Origin: Nocardioides baekrokdamisoli
GTDB taxonomy: Bacteria > Actinomycetota > Actinomycetes > Propionibacteriales > Nocardioidaceae
Direction of reading: 5' to 3'
Length of the DNA stretch: 64,000 bases
Assembly (NCBI RefSeq): GCF_003945325.1
Contig: NZ_AP019307.1
Location: 2,728,001-2,792,000 of the forward strand
Position numbers and translations under genes: made by a program. The notes beneath the pieces were generated by a model. That model did not search any database, had not been told where the DNA came from, and was given only the letters and a program-made list of their open reading frames with translations. Below, piece by piece: positions 55,237 through 63,302 of the stretch. Position 1 is the first letter of the stretch; each line of letters begins with the position of its first letter.

Positions 55237-57039
55237 ATGTCCCATGGCAATCAGAAGGCACCTGTTCCGGAAACGTCATTGTCGGCCATGGGCCGACGAA
55301 GTTTCCTCACCACAGCCTCGGCTCTGAGTTTCGGCGCGACCGGAATTCTGGTGGGTCGAAATTGGCACCAAGGCTCCGCCGCACAATCGACGGCAATACG
55401 GCTCGTCGGCGATTCGTGCACATTGACCCCTCCGGCCGGATTTCCGCAGGGCATTCCGCTCTATCAACAGGGTTATCGGAACTGGTCGGAGGAGACGATT
55501 GTCGACGACGTCTGGACGTGCGCGCCGTCCAATGCGGCCGACGTCGTCGCAGTCGCCAACTGGGCGGTCGGGGCCGGTTATCGGATCCGGCCTCGGGGAT
55601 TCATGCACAACTGGGCCCCGTTCACGGTGTCCAACAGTGAGAGCTGCTCGAGTCCCGTGGTCCTGCTCGACACCACCACGTGCATGGTGTCGATGGAACT
55701 CATCACCGGACCTCCGCCGGCCGTCAAGGTGGGGCCGGGCGCCACGATGGAGGCAATCCTCGGCTTCCTGGAGGGCAACAACGCTGGCCTCGCGTCCGTA
55801 CCCGCTGTCGGTCAGATCACCATCGGCGGTGCGATGGCGATCGACGCCCACGGCGCATGTGTCCCGGCGGACGGCGAGACTCCGTTGGCCGGCCAGGCGT
55901 ACGGGTCCATCAGCAACCTGGTGCTGTCGCTCGACGCGGTGGTCTGGAACAGCACGACCAGTGCGTACGAGGTGCAGACGTTCACTCGTAGCGACCCACG
56001 GACCAAGGCGCTCCTGACCCATCTGGGACGTACGTTCGTCACCTCGATCACCCTGCAGGCATCGGCCAACCAGAACCTGCGGTGTCAGAGCTACACGGAT
56101 GTCTCGGCGGCCACGCTCTTTGCTCCGCCCGCGACCGCCGGGAGCCGGAGTTTCGCTGCGTACATCGCGAAGGCGGGCCGGGTCGAGGCGATCCTCTATC
56201 CGTTCACCAGCAACCCGTGGCTGAAAGTGTGGAGCGTCTGCCCGAACAAGCCGCTGCTCTCGCGCCACACGACGACGCCGTACAACTACGTCTTCTCCGA
56301 CATCATCCCGCAGTCGGTCGCGATCCTGGTCAACGAGATCATCGGCGGGAACCCGTCAGCGGCTCCCGCGTTGGGGGCAGCGGAGTACGCGGCGACGGTG
56401 AGCGGACTGACAGCCTTCCTGGACTACGACCTTTGGGGTCCGGCCAAGAACACGCAGCTGTACATCCAGGCCTCGACGCTGCGTCTGGCCGAGGGAGGCG
56501 GCGCAGTCCTGTGTCGTCGTGCCGATATCCAGCGCGTCGTCAGCGAGTTCTACGCGAAGTACTCCTCGCTGATGGCGTCGTACCAACAAGCCGGCAAGTA
56601 CCCGATGAACGGACCGATCGAGATCCGAGTCTCGGGTCTCGACCACGGCTCGGCGGTGCAGGCGACCGGCGCCGAGCCACCGAGCATCTCAGCCCTCCTC
56701 GAGCGGACCGATCACCCGGAATGGGACTCAGCGGTCTGGACGAACATGCTCACGATCCCGGGGACGCCGTACGCGTACGACTTCTACACCGAGATGGGCA
56801 ACTGGGCCCGGACGAACTACGCGAGCTACGCCGCCGTACGCGTCGAGTGGTCGAAAGGATGGGCGCACACCACCGCCGGGCCATGGACCGACACCAACGC
56901 CCTCACCCAGACGATCCCGAACGACTTCCGGGTTGCCCGTACGTCCAGCCAGAACTGGGACTGGGCGCTCGGCGTGTACGACACGCTCGACCCGCACCGG
57001 ATCTTCACCAGTCCGTTGCACGACGTGTTGACGCCCTGA
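55237..57039 (+). CDS. Exported class II cholesterol oxidase (VAO/BSCO type)
   Basis: A 600-residue flavoprotein with a Tat signal (MGRRSFLTTASALSFG, twin arginines at about residues 21-22). The FAD-binding domain of the vanillyl-alcohol-oxidase family follows: DDVWTCAPSNAADVVAVANW, then RPRGFMHNW, whose His corresponds to the residue covalently linked to FAD in Brevibacterium class II cholesterol oxidase. Next come VGPGATMEAILGFLE and ITIGGAMAIDAHG. The C-terminal half is the cholesterol-oxidase substrate domain. It would oxidise cholesterol to cholest-4-en-3-one outside the cell, with H2O2 as by-product. GGAGGAG precedes the ATG. No KstR site is seen upstream. Confidence 0.85.
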   Translation: MSHGNQKAPVPETSLSAMGRRSFLTTASALSFGATGILVGRNWHQGSAAQSTAIRLVGDSCTLTPPAGFPQGIPLYQQGYRNWSEETIVDDVWTCAPSNAADVVAVANWAVGAGYRIRPRGFMHNWAPFTVSNSESCSSPVVLLDTTTCMVSMELITGPPPAVKVGPGATMEAILGFLEGNNAGLASVPAVGQITIGGAMAIDAHGACVPADGETPLAGQAYGSISNLVLSLDAVVWNSTTSAYEVQTFTRSDPRTKALLTHLGRTFVTSITLQASANQNLRCQSYTDVSAATLFAPPATAGSRSFAAYIAKAGRVEAILYPFTSNPWLKVWSVCPNKPLLSRHTTTPYNYVFSDIIPQSVAILVNEIIGGNPSAAPALGAAEYAATVSGLTAFLDYDLWGPAKNTQLYIQASTLRLAEGGGAVLCRRADIQRVVSEFYAKYSSLMASYQQAGKYPMNGPIEIRVSGLDHGSAVQATGAEPPSISALLERTDHPEWDSAVWTNMLTIPGTPYAYDFYTEMGNWARTNYASYAAVRVEWSKGWAHTTAGPWTDTNALTQTIPNDFRVARTSSQNWDWALGVYDTLDPHRIFTSPLHDVLTP

Positions 57040-57047
57040 CCAGGCGA

Positions 57048-57311
57048 TCAGGAGAGGTTCAGCGGCCCACCGGTCGTATGGCGCGCAGTGTGGAGTTCCA
57101 TCTCCTGCTGACAGCGCCGACGCCCCTGGACGCCTCCAAAGATCAGAATCCACGCCCCAGCCTCCACCGCCAGTCCGCCAACGATGCCGGTCGGGCGCGG
57201 ATGCTCTGCAAAGAACGCGAGGGCGCCGATCACGAGCACCGCGCCCAGGAAGATCAGGTACTTGAACAGCTTGGCGAGGTCCTCGAGTGCCTCAGTCACC
57301 CTGTCACCCAT
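57048..57311 (-). CDS. Small membrane protein
   Basis: An 87-residue protein with an amphipathic N-terminus (VTEALEDLAKLFKY), two transmembrane helices (about 18-36 and 42-62) and a basic tail. I start at ATG 57311 (MGDRVTE); a longer frame is possible. It converges with the cholesterol oxidase gene. No family recognised. Confidence 0.5.
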   Translation of the reverse strand: MGDRVTEALEDLAKLFKYLIFLGAVLVIGALAFFAEHPRPTGIVGGLAVEAGAWILIFGGVQGRRRCQQEMELHTARHTTGGPLNLS

Positions 57312-57853
57312 CCGTAAGCCGCCCATCGGAGACTTCGCGCTCGGTCGGTTCCGGCGCCGCGACGATCTGACCAACTCCGAGACCGTTCACCATTGCCATC
57401 CCCGAAACAGTCGGGCAGCGATGTTGCTGCCGACACTACGAGTGTGTCGTCTGATGCGCCGAGTCAGTAGGGGCCAGCGCCTAGCGCCTGTAGTCAGTTC
57501 GGGCCAGCCGCAGGCTGGCCACGCCAGTGGTGCCTCCAGCTCGCGTTCTGCTGGCTGGGATCAAGGGAGCGAGTCGGCCACAACCTGGTGCGGTCTACCA
57601 CTGCCCGATGGACGACGGCAGTTTCGTTCAGATCTGGTTCCTCACCGCAAGCGGCGATGCCAGTATCCGAATCGGGCTGCGCGGGTGTGTGTTCTATCTG
57701 CCGCCCCGGTCGGATCTGGGCGTCTGGCCCGCCGCCATGGCGTCGACGCACTAGCGGCACATGAGGACGGACTGCACCGTCCAACCAAGAGGCCGTTTCC
57801 TCAAGGGCCAGGGCGATTGTCGCAGTTGCCGGTGCGTTCCCTATGCTCCGCGC
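57312..57853. other. Region without a confident gene
   Basis: About 540 bases between a small membrane-protein gene and the DUF4193 gene. Short open frames exist on both strands but lack ribosome sites and recognisable domains. A perfect hairpin GGCCAGCC-GCA-GGCTGGCC lies at 57502-57520. Confidence 0.5.
57502..57520. repeat. Perfect 8-bp hairpin
   Basis: GGCCAGCC, loop GCA, GGCTGGCC. The stem contains the CCAGCC/GGCTGG stem of the element after hsaF (26132-26146), but the adjoining box is absent. Confidence 0.6.
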
Positions 57854-58150
57854 ATGGCCGCCGACGCTGACGATCCCCGCCCTGATGTAGCTGAGCAGAA
57901 CGCACAGTCCCTCGAGGAACTCCACGCAAGCACTCGCGATGACTCCAAATCGCATGCTGTCGACGTTGATGAAACCGAGGCCGCCGAGAGCTTCGAACTT
58001 CCCGGTGCCGACCTCTCCGATGTTGAACTCGCAGTTGAGGTCGTTCCTGAACAGCAGGATGAGTTCACATGCATGAGCTGCTTCCTGGTTCATCACCGCA
58101 CGCAATTGGCTGATGCCAAGAAGATGATCTGTCGCGACTGCACGAGCTAG
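57854..58150 (+). CDS. DUF4193 domain protein
   Basis: A 98-residue acidic protein. SLEELHAS, then DETEAAESFELPGADLSDVELAVEVVPEQQDEFTC and CMSCFLVHHRTQL...CRDC, make a clear match to the actinobacterial DUF4193 family with a C-terminal zinc-binding Cys pair set. I use ATG 57854 as start. This is a conserved, probably constitutive gene of unknown role (inserted dots mark skipped residues). Confidence 0.82.
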   Translation: MAADADDPRPDVAEQNAQSLEELHASTRDDSKSHAVDVDETEAAESFELPGADLSDVELAVEVVPEQQDEFTCMSCFLVHHRTQLADAKKMICRDCTS

Positions 58151-58222
58151 ACGCTTCTGGGGACGCCGGTCATCAGGGACGGCACCGCGCCGCACCGACT
58201 GTTCGTCACGAACTGAGGCAGA

Positions 58223-58672
58223 TCAGTGCGTTTCGCCCTGGACCGATAGGTCACGTGCGCCAAGTGCGACCAGACGATGTCTGACGTCGGTCTCAACACC
58301 CTCACTGACCCACACTGAGGCCAGGGCAGCTTTGAGAGCCGGCACTCGTGCAGCGGTCTGCTCCACTTCATTGATCACGCTGGCGCCATGACCGCGATGC
58401 GACAACAGATCCTCTAACGGACCAGCCCCGACCCAGTCGAGTTCCTCAGGCACCGCGGCCGCCGCTGCGGCGAGCACTGCGAGCACCTCAACCACTCCAG
58501 GCTCCGCGGTGCGCGTCATCTCGTCGATGAACGTGCCAGCGGGTCCGGTCGATTCGGAACGTGACTCGATCAACCAATCGTCTGCCCAGGTCCGACGGGA
58601 CCGCCACCGCGTCACGGCGCCGAGGACGTCAACGACCTCCACAGAACCGTTGCGGAGACATCGCGCTGACAT
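58223..58672 (-). CDS. DUF6869-like hypothetical protein
   Basis: About 149 residues. The central region EVLAVLAAAAAAVPEELDWV followed by GAGPLEDLLSHRG resembles small actinobacterial proteins of the DUF6869 type, with an N-terminal segment WADDWLIESRSES. The start is uncertain. No neighbour suggests a function. Confidence 0.5.
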   Translation of the reverse strand: MSARCLRNGSVEVVDVLGAVTRWRSRRTWADDWLIESRSESTGPAGTFIDEMTRTAEPGVVEVLAVLAAAAAAVPEELDWVGAGPLEDLLSHRGHGASVINEVEQTAARVPALKAALASVWVSEGVETDVRHRLVALGARDLSVQGETH

Positions 58673-58771
58673 TGGGCAAGGCTCTCACTTCGGCGCTGAC
58701 GTCTGCAGCGCATTTCGACCTGGCCGCGGCAGATCAGCGCGTTTGCGTGCAGCGAGTGGGAGGCTTCGATC

Positions 58772-59101
58772 ATGGGAGGTAGCCGGGGTTTGGAAGCTCG
58801 TATGGCCGCGATGCAGGCAGCGGCTGAGCGGGTCGTCAAGGATCGACGTCGCATGAGTCGTGCGGACGCCGAAGACATTGTTCGGATGGAGTTCGAACGC
58901 CGTGGGGTCGAACTTCCAAACGATTCCGTTGAGCGGATCGCGCTGATGTTTCACAGGTCACCGGCATGGCCGTTTCTGCACCCTTTGAAGGCGCGCCGCG
59001 AGCGACGCCGGTGGGCCGTACAGGCGCAACTTGCGGCCGATGAGTGCAACCGTCCGCCTGCGGACGGCCCGACCGTCCGGTCCCAACCGCCGCGGTCGTA
59101 A
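58772..59101 (+). CDS. Hypothetical protein
   Basis: A 109-residue basic protein. It is highly charged and helical, with RMSRADAEDIVRMEFERRGVE and RRERRRWAVQAQLAADECNR, and may bind DNA or RNA. GGGAGG nine bases before the ATG supports expression. No family recognised. Confidence 0.5.
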   Translation: MGGSRGLEARMAAMQAAAERVVKDRRRMSRADAEDIVRMEFERRGVELPNDSVERIALMFHRSPAWPFLHPLKARRERRRWAVQAQLAADECNRPPADGPTVRSQPPRS

Positions 59102-59187
59102 ACGGCCCGAGTCTTGCCGGTCGCGGCAGATCCGATCATTGTTCGCAGGAACGGCCGGCAAGTGGCACGGTCGCGGTCGGCTCCTCA

Positions 59188-59215
59188 GAGAGTGGCACAT
59201 TTGCGTGCCACTCTC
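59188..59215. terminator. Hairpin, probable terminator
   Basis: GAGAGTGGCAC pairs perfectly with GTGCCACTCTC around ATTTGC, between the convergent hypothetical genes. Confidence 0.6.
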
Positions 59216-59264
59216 GCTCTTCGCGACGCGCTCATCGGCGGATTCGCGATCATCCGGGCGGACG

Positions 59265-59660
59265 TTAACGCTCCCACCAGGTGCGTTCCGCCTTGACCCA
59301 CTCGCGCCCAGCGACCACTTCAATCGGGATTCGGCGCAGCCGAAGGATCACCACGACAGTCAAGATCCAGGTGAGCCATAGAAAGAACGCTCCCATCAGG
59401 ACTCCGAAGATCACGGCGAAGAACGGGCCTGATCCACCCGCAGAGTCGATGATCCAGGCAGTGAGCCCGCTCAGGGAGCCGGCGCCAAGCAGGTAAACCA
59501 GCTGACCGACGCCGACGCGGCCCCGTTGGGCGCCGCGCACCCAACCGCGACAGGCAGTCCGGATCAGCCACGCTTGTACGTTCCTGGCTCCATGATCACA
59601 CCCGGCACCTGCCGCCCGATCTCGGCACGATCGTGAGCCAGCAGCGGCAGATGAGGGCAC
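59265..59660 (-). CDS. Hypothetical membrane protein
   Basis: Up to 131 residues; the likely start is an internal GTG (in RGWVRGAQRG). Two transmembrane helices are predicted (LVYLLGAGSLSGLTAWII and FFAVIFGVLMGAFFLWLTWI), followed by a basic, Trp-containing tail. No family recognised. Confidence 0.45.
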   Translation of the reverse strand: MPSSAAAGSRSCRDRAAGAGCDHGARNVQAWLIRTACRGWVRGAQRGRVGVGQLVYLLGAGSLSGLTAWIIDSAGGSGPFFAVIFGVLMGAFFLWLTWILTVVVILRLRRIPIEVVAGREWVKAERTWWER

Positions 59661-59695
59661 TTCGCAGCTCGCCTAAGTCGGCGTCGGTCCCGGCT

Positions 59696-60445
59696 CTATG
59701 ACGGACCCCACTGGTTTGCTGTTTTGCGTCCGCACTTGTCGCCGTTCAGTCGGCAGTTCGCGTAATTTGCATCGAGGTACTTCATCTCGTCGATAAACAT
59801 CGGCGCCGGGTAGTTGAACGTCGATCGTGCGATGCCGAGGTAGTAAGTCCCGTCCGGCTCCAGCAATTGCGCGTAGAACGAGTAGTAGGTCTGGCCGTTC
59901 GGTCCGCTCGCCGGCACGATTCCCTTCATCTGCTGCAGTTGGCTGGGCAGAACTCCAGCGGTGACAACGCCTGGCTCCATGTTGGCCACAGGTTTGGCAG
60001 GCACGCCGAGGCTGGACTCCACGCGCGCAACCGTCTGTGCGAACGCAAGCCCCTTTGCTGCCGTGGGGAATTTGATGGCAACGGTGTCAATGTCAAGGAC
60101 ATAGTCGCCTTTCGGGTTGATCTCCTCCTTGAAGGTCAGTCGGTAGTCGACCCGAGCGGCACTGTCGCCCCCATTCGAGGCGAGTGCTGCCGAGAACGCA
60201 CCCGAGGGTTTCAACACCTTTTCGACATCCGCGATGCTCAAGACTCCCTGCTGCGTCCCAGTCGTGACGGAAACGACCGCATCCGTATTGGGTGGCGGCA
60301 TGTGACCGAACGACGTTTCGGACTGCAGCACTGGCAACGTGGCCAGAAGGCGTTCGCCTTCACTGTGGGCGCCTGCGCCGCTCGCTGAGCATGCCGAGAC
60401 CAGCGCTATCGACGCGAGCGTGGTCGCAATGGCTCGAAGGCCCAT
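59696..60445 (-). CDS. Lipoprotein, unknown function
   Basis: A 249-residue lipoprotein. Start ATG 60445 gives MGLRAIATTLASIALVSAC, a signal with a lipobox ending at Cys19. The mature part has an alternating beta pattern (VDYRLTFKEEI, DYVLDIDTVAIKFP) and two cysteines near the C-terminus (NCRLNGDKCG), probably a disulfide. A frame extending to 60508 lacks a signal at its start and is less likely. Family not recognised. Confidence 0.7.
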   Translation of the reverse strand: MGLRAIATTLASIALVSACSASGAGAHSEGERLLATLPVLQSETSFGHMPPPNTDAVVSVTTGTQQGVLSIADVEKVLKPSGAFSAALASNGGDSAARVDYRLTFKEEINPKGDYVLDIDTVAIKFPTAAKGLAFAQTVARVESSLGVPAKPVANMEPGVVTAGVLPSQLQQMKGIVPASGPNGQTYYSFYAQLLEPDGTYYLGIARSTFNYPAPMFIDEMKYLDANYANCRLNGDKCGRKTANQWGPS

Positions 60446-60595
60446 GGATGGGAATCTAGTCGCGCGGCGCGAGTCCGCGGAAGGCACGCCTGCCGACTCG
60501 CCTGGCACCTAGCGCATCTGATCGGGACGAGTGATGACCGTACTCATCTCGACAGAGAGTGCGCTTCCGCACTATTCCGCGCGCGAGGGCAAACC

Positions 60596-61663
60596 TCAGA
60601 CGACCAAACCACCCAATCGCCGCAGCTCCGCAGCAGCCTGCGTCACTACGCGATCGATCAGTTCCTCACACGTGGGTAGGTCGTTGATTATGCCGACCAC
60701 CTGCCCAGAGGCGAGGACGCCGGCAGAAGGGTCGCCTTCGACGAGGCCGGCCTTGAGCATCACCGGGGTGTTCGCGGCGAGCGCCATCTGACCGAGCGAG
60801 CGGCCGGAGGCGTGCTTCATGGCACGACCATCGGCGGCCATCTGGCGCCAGGACATCCCGGCTTCCTTCTTGAAGGCCAGGGTGCGGCGTACGGTCGGGC
60901 CCAGTCGTTTGAGCGCGGAGGATTCCTCGACCGAGTCGACCAAGGGCGTACGCAGCATCCGGTGGGGCATGCCGTCGACCTTCGCGGTGACGACCGTGCC
61001 GTCGAGGCCGGCTTCGAGGTAGCGCTGCTTGACCGCTTCGGGGACGGTGGAGTCGGCGGTCAGCAGGAAGCGCGTACCCATGCCGACACCGGCCGCGCCG
61101 TAGGCCAGGGCGGCGGCGAGCCCGCGACCGTCGAAGAAGCCGCCCGCTGCGATGACCGGGATGTCGACGGCGTCGAGCACGCTCGGGAGCAGCAGGGTCG
61201 TCGGGACGGCGCCGGTGTGGCCGCCGCCTTCGCCGCCCTGGAGCATCACGGCGTCGGCACCCCACGAGGCGACCTTCTCGGCATGCCGTGCCGCGCCGAT
61301 CGAGGGGATGACGACGATGCCGTGATCCTTGAGCCGAGCGATCAGGTCCTGCTTCGGCGCCAGCGCGAACGACGCCACCTTCACGCCGTACTTGATGAGC
61401 AGTTCGCAGCGGTCGAGAGCGTCGCCGGCGTCGGCCCGCAGGTTCACGCCGAACGGCGCGTCCGTACGCTCCTTGACCTCGACGATCGCCTTCTCGAGTT
61501 CGGCCAGCGACATCGTCGCTGACGCCAGGATGCCGAGACCACCGGCGCGTGCGGTGCCGGTGACCAGGCGCGGCCCGGCGACCCAGCCCATGCCGGTCTG
61601 CACGACCGGGTGCTTGATCCCGACGAGTTCCGTCAGGGGAGTACGCAGCATCTGCTCGATCAT
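60596..61663 (-). CDS. ipdC: Flavin-dependent IpdC, steroid C/D-ring catabolism
   Basis: A 355-residue TIM-barrel flavoprotein of the nitronate-monooxygenase-like family, exactly the length of Rv3553 (IpdC). Landmarks: HPVVQTGMGWVAGPRLVTG (N-terminal FMN region), ADAVMLQGGEGGGHTGAVPT (about 148-167) and IPVIAAGGFFDGRGLAAALA. IpdC acts on a 5-hydroxy-HIC-CoA-type intermediate before ring C opening. It overlaps ipdB by ATGA. The gene order ipdC-ipdB-ipdA-echA20 on this strand is that of the mycobacterial KstR2 regulon. Confidence 0.92.
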   Translation of the reverse strand: MIEQMLRTPLTELVGIKHPVVQTGMGWVAGPRLVTGTARAGGLGILASATMSLAELEKAIVEVKERTDAPFGVNLRADAGDALDRCELLIKYGVKVASFALAPKQDLIARLKDHGIVVIPSIGAARHAEKVASWGADAVMLQGGEGGGHTGAVPTTLLLPSVLDAVDIPVIAAGGFFDGRGLAAALAYGAAGVGMGTRFLLTADSTVPEAVKQRYLEAGLDGTVVTAKVDGMPHRMLRTPLVDSVEESSALKRLGPTVRRTLAFKKEAGMSWRQMAADGRAMKHASGRSLGQMALAANTPVMLKAGLVEGDPSAGVLASGQVVGIINDLPTCEELIDRVVTQAAAELRRLGGLVV

Positions 61664-62418
61664 GGGTTCGGTACCTCTCGCTCGCGCAGACCCCGCGGGT
61701 CGAGCATCTCCCGGATCAACATGAGCTCGCCGACGGACGGCTCGCGCGTGGTCGGCACGTCGCCCGACACATGGATCTCGAACGCTGACGCGGCCTGGAC
61801 GTCCTCGACCGTGACGCCCGGGTGCAGCGACAGCAGCCGCACGGTGTCATCGGGACCGCCGACGTCGTAGACGCCGAGATCGGTGACGATCCGGTGGATG
61901 TCGTTGTACTTGGCGGCCGCCGGTCCGGCTTCGCGAGCGAGTTTCGGGCCGACGCCGGTGACGACGTCGACCTTCTCGACGAACACGCGCGAGGACTGCT
62001 TCGGCACCCAGTACGACGTGCGGTTGTTGACCGTGTTGCCGGGGGCACCGCGCGAGCCGAGGAGCTGCCTTTTCGGCTGCTCGAACGGACCGATCGCGGA
62101 GATGTTCTGGTTGCCGTGACGGTCCACCTGGGTCGCTCCCATCATCACGTGACGCTTGCCGTACGCGACCACGTCGAAGACCCGGCGGAACGGGATCCAG
62201 CCCTCGACGACATCGCCCTTGGCGTACAACGGCGGCACGCCGGCGAGGAACAACGACTCTCCGTCGCTGATCGCCAGATCGGGGTTGGAGGTGAGCTTCG
62301 CCAGGCGTACGCCGAGCATCGGCATGGTGCCCATGGGGGAGCCGAAGATCTCGCCGTCGTCCTTGAAGGCGTCCGCGATGGCGGCGGCGCAGATCTCTGC
62401 GCGGGTCACGTCTGTCAT
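61660..62418 (-). CDS. ipdB: Steroid ring-C hydrolase subunit IpdB
   Basis: A 252-residue protein of the CoA-transferase beta-subunit fold (M. tuberculosis IpdB has 250). Segments include IFGSPMGTMPMLGVRLAKLT, GATQVDRHGNQNISAIGPFE and LSLHPGVTVEDVQAAS. With IpdA it forms a heterotetramer that hydrolyses the last carbocyclic ring (ring C) of the steroid-CoA, not a CoA transfer. It overlaps ipdA by ATGA. Confidence 0.93.
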   Translation of the reverse strand: MTDVTRAEICAAAIADAFKDDGEIFGSPMGTMPMLGVRLAKLTSNPDLAISDGESLFLAGVPPLYAKGDVVEGWIPFRRVFDVVAYGKRHVMMGATQVDRHGNQNISAIGPFEQPKRQLLGSRGAPGNTVNNRTSYWVPKQSSRVFVEKVDVVTGVGPKLAREAGPAAAKYNDIHRIVTDLGVYDVGGPDDTVRLLSLHPGVTVEDVQAASAFEIHVSGDVPTTREPSVGELMLIREMLDPRGLREREVPNP

Positions 62419-63302
62419 GCCTGCTCCTTCGTGAACTCAGCGACGGCTGCCTGGTACGCGGCCTCGTCGCCGCTGAGGAAGCGCGCCTTGAACGCGGCCC
62501 AGTCCTCCGGGTCCGCGGTCGAGGCGGCGTAGTGCTTCTGGAACTTCTCGTCGCGCTCGTAGTCGGGCGTACACGTCGTGAAGTGCGCCCCGTTCGGGGT
62601 CTCGACGACGCCGGTGACCATCGTGCGGTGCAGGAGTACGCGCTGCACCGGGGTGTCGACCGTGAGTCCGGCGGTGTCGACGATCTGCTCGCACGACACG
62701 TACGCGCGGTCGGCGGCCATGCAGAACAGGTCATCGAAGTACGGGTCCGGGCCGAGATAGCTGGCGTTCCCGTGCACGTCGGCGCGGTTCAGGTGCACCA
62801 TAGCGACGTCCAGCTTGAGCGCCGGGACCGCGACGAACTCCTCGTGATCGCCGTTCGCGTCCGCGTACGGGCTCTTCACGAGCTTGAGCTCGGGGTTGTT
62901 GCGAAGCACATCCGACCCGAGCCCGGCCCGCATCGGCAGGAACGGAAGGCGCTGCGCAGCCGCCTGCAGCCCGGTGTTGAACATCCCCTCGTCCCACTCG
63001 TGGATGACCGGGATCGTGCGGTTCTGGCGAGCCTGCTGGAACAGCGGCTCCAATGGGATCGAGTCCAGCGAGACGAAGGCGTACGTCAGCGACCTGATCT
63101 TGCCGGCCTCGGCCAACAGGCCGACGTCCGCGCCGCCCCAGCTGACGATGTCGAGGTCCTTGAGGTCCGATCGCAGGATGGCGCGTACGAGGGCCATCGG
63201 CTTGCGCCGCGGGCCCCACCCGCCGATGCCGATCGTCATGCCGTCGCGGAGTTCGGCGACGACCTGGTCGATCGTCATCTCCTTGTTGCTGGGCTTGCTC
63301 AC
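62415..63302 (-). CDS. ipdA: Steroid ring-C hydrolase subunit IpdA
   Basis: A 295-residue CoA-transferase alpha-subunit-fold protein (292 in M. tuberculosis). Recognisable parts are DGMTIGIGGWGPRRKPMALV, VSWGGADVGLLAEAGKIR, NRADVHGNASYLGPDPYFDD and VDTPVQRVLLHRTMVTGVVE. It pairs with IpdB to cleave ring C of the COCHEA-CoA intermediate. It overlaps the echA20-like gene by ATGA, so the four genes form one operon whose promoter lies to the right of the window. Confidence 0.93.
   Translation of the reverse strand: MSKPSNKEMTIDQVVAELRDGMTIGIGGWGPRRKPMALVRAILRSDLKDLDIVSWGGADVGLLAEAGKIRSLTYAFVSLDSIPLEPLFQQARQNRTIPVIHEWDEGMFNTGLQAAAQRLPFLPMRAGLGSDVLRNNPELKLVKSPYADANGDHEEFVAVPALKLDVAMVHLNRADVHGNASYLGPDPYFDDLFCMAADRAYVSCEQIVDTAGLTVDTPVQRVLLHRTMVTGVVETPNGAHFTTCTPDYERDEKFQKHYAASTADPEDWAAFKARFLSGDEAAYQAAVAEFTKEQA

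Noticed and set aside
57494..58195. Leftward open frame over the DUF4193 gene
   Set aside because: The DUF4193 match on the opposite strand is clear; the leftward frame has no domain or ribosome site.
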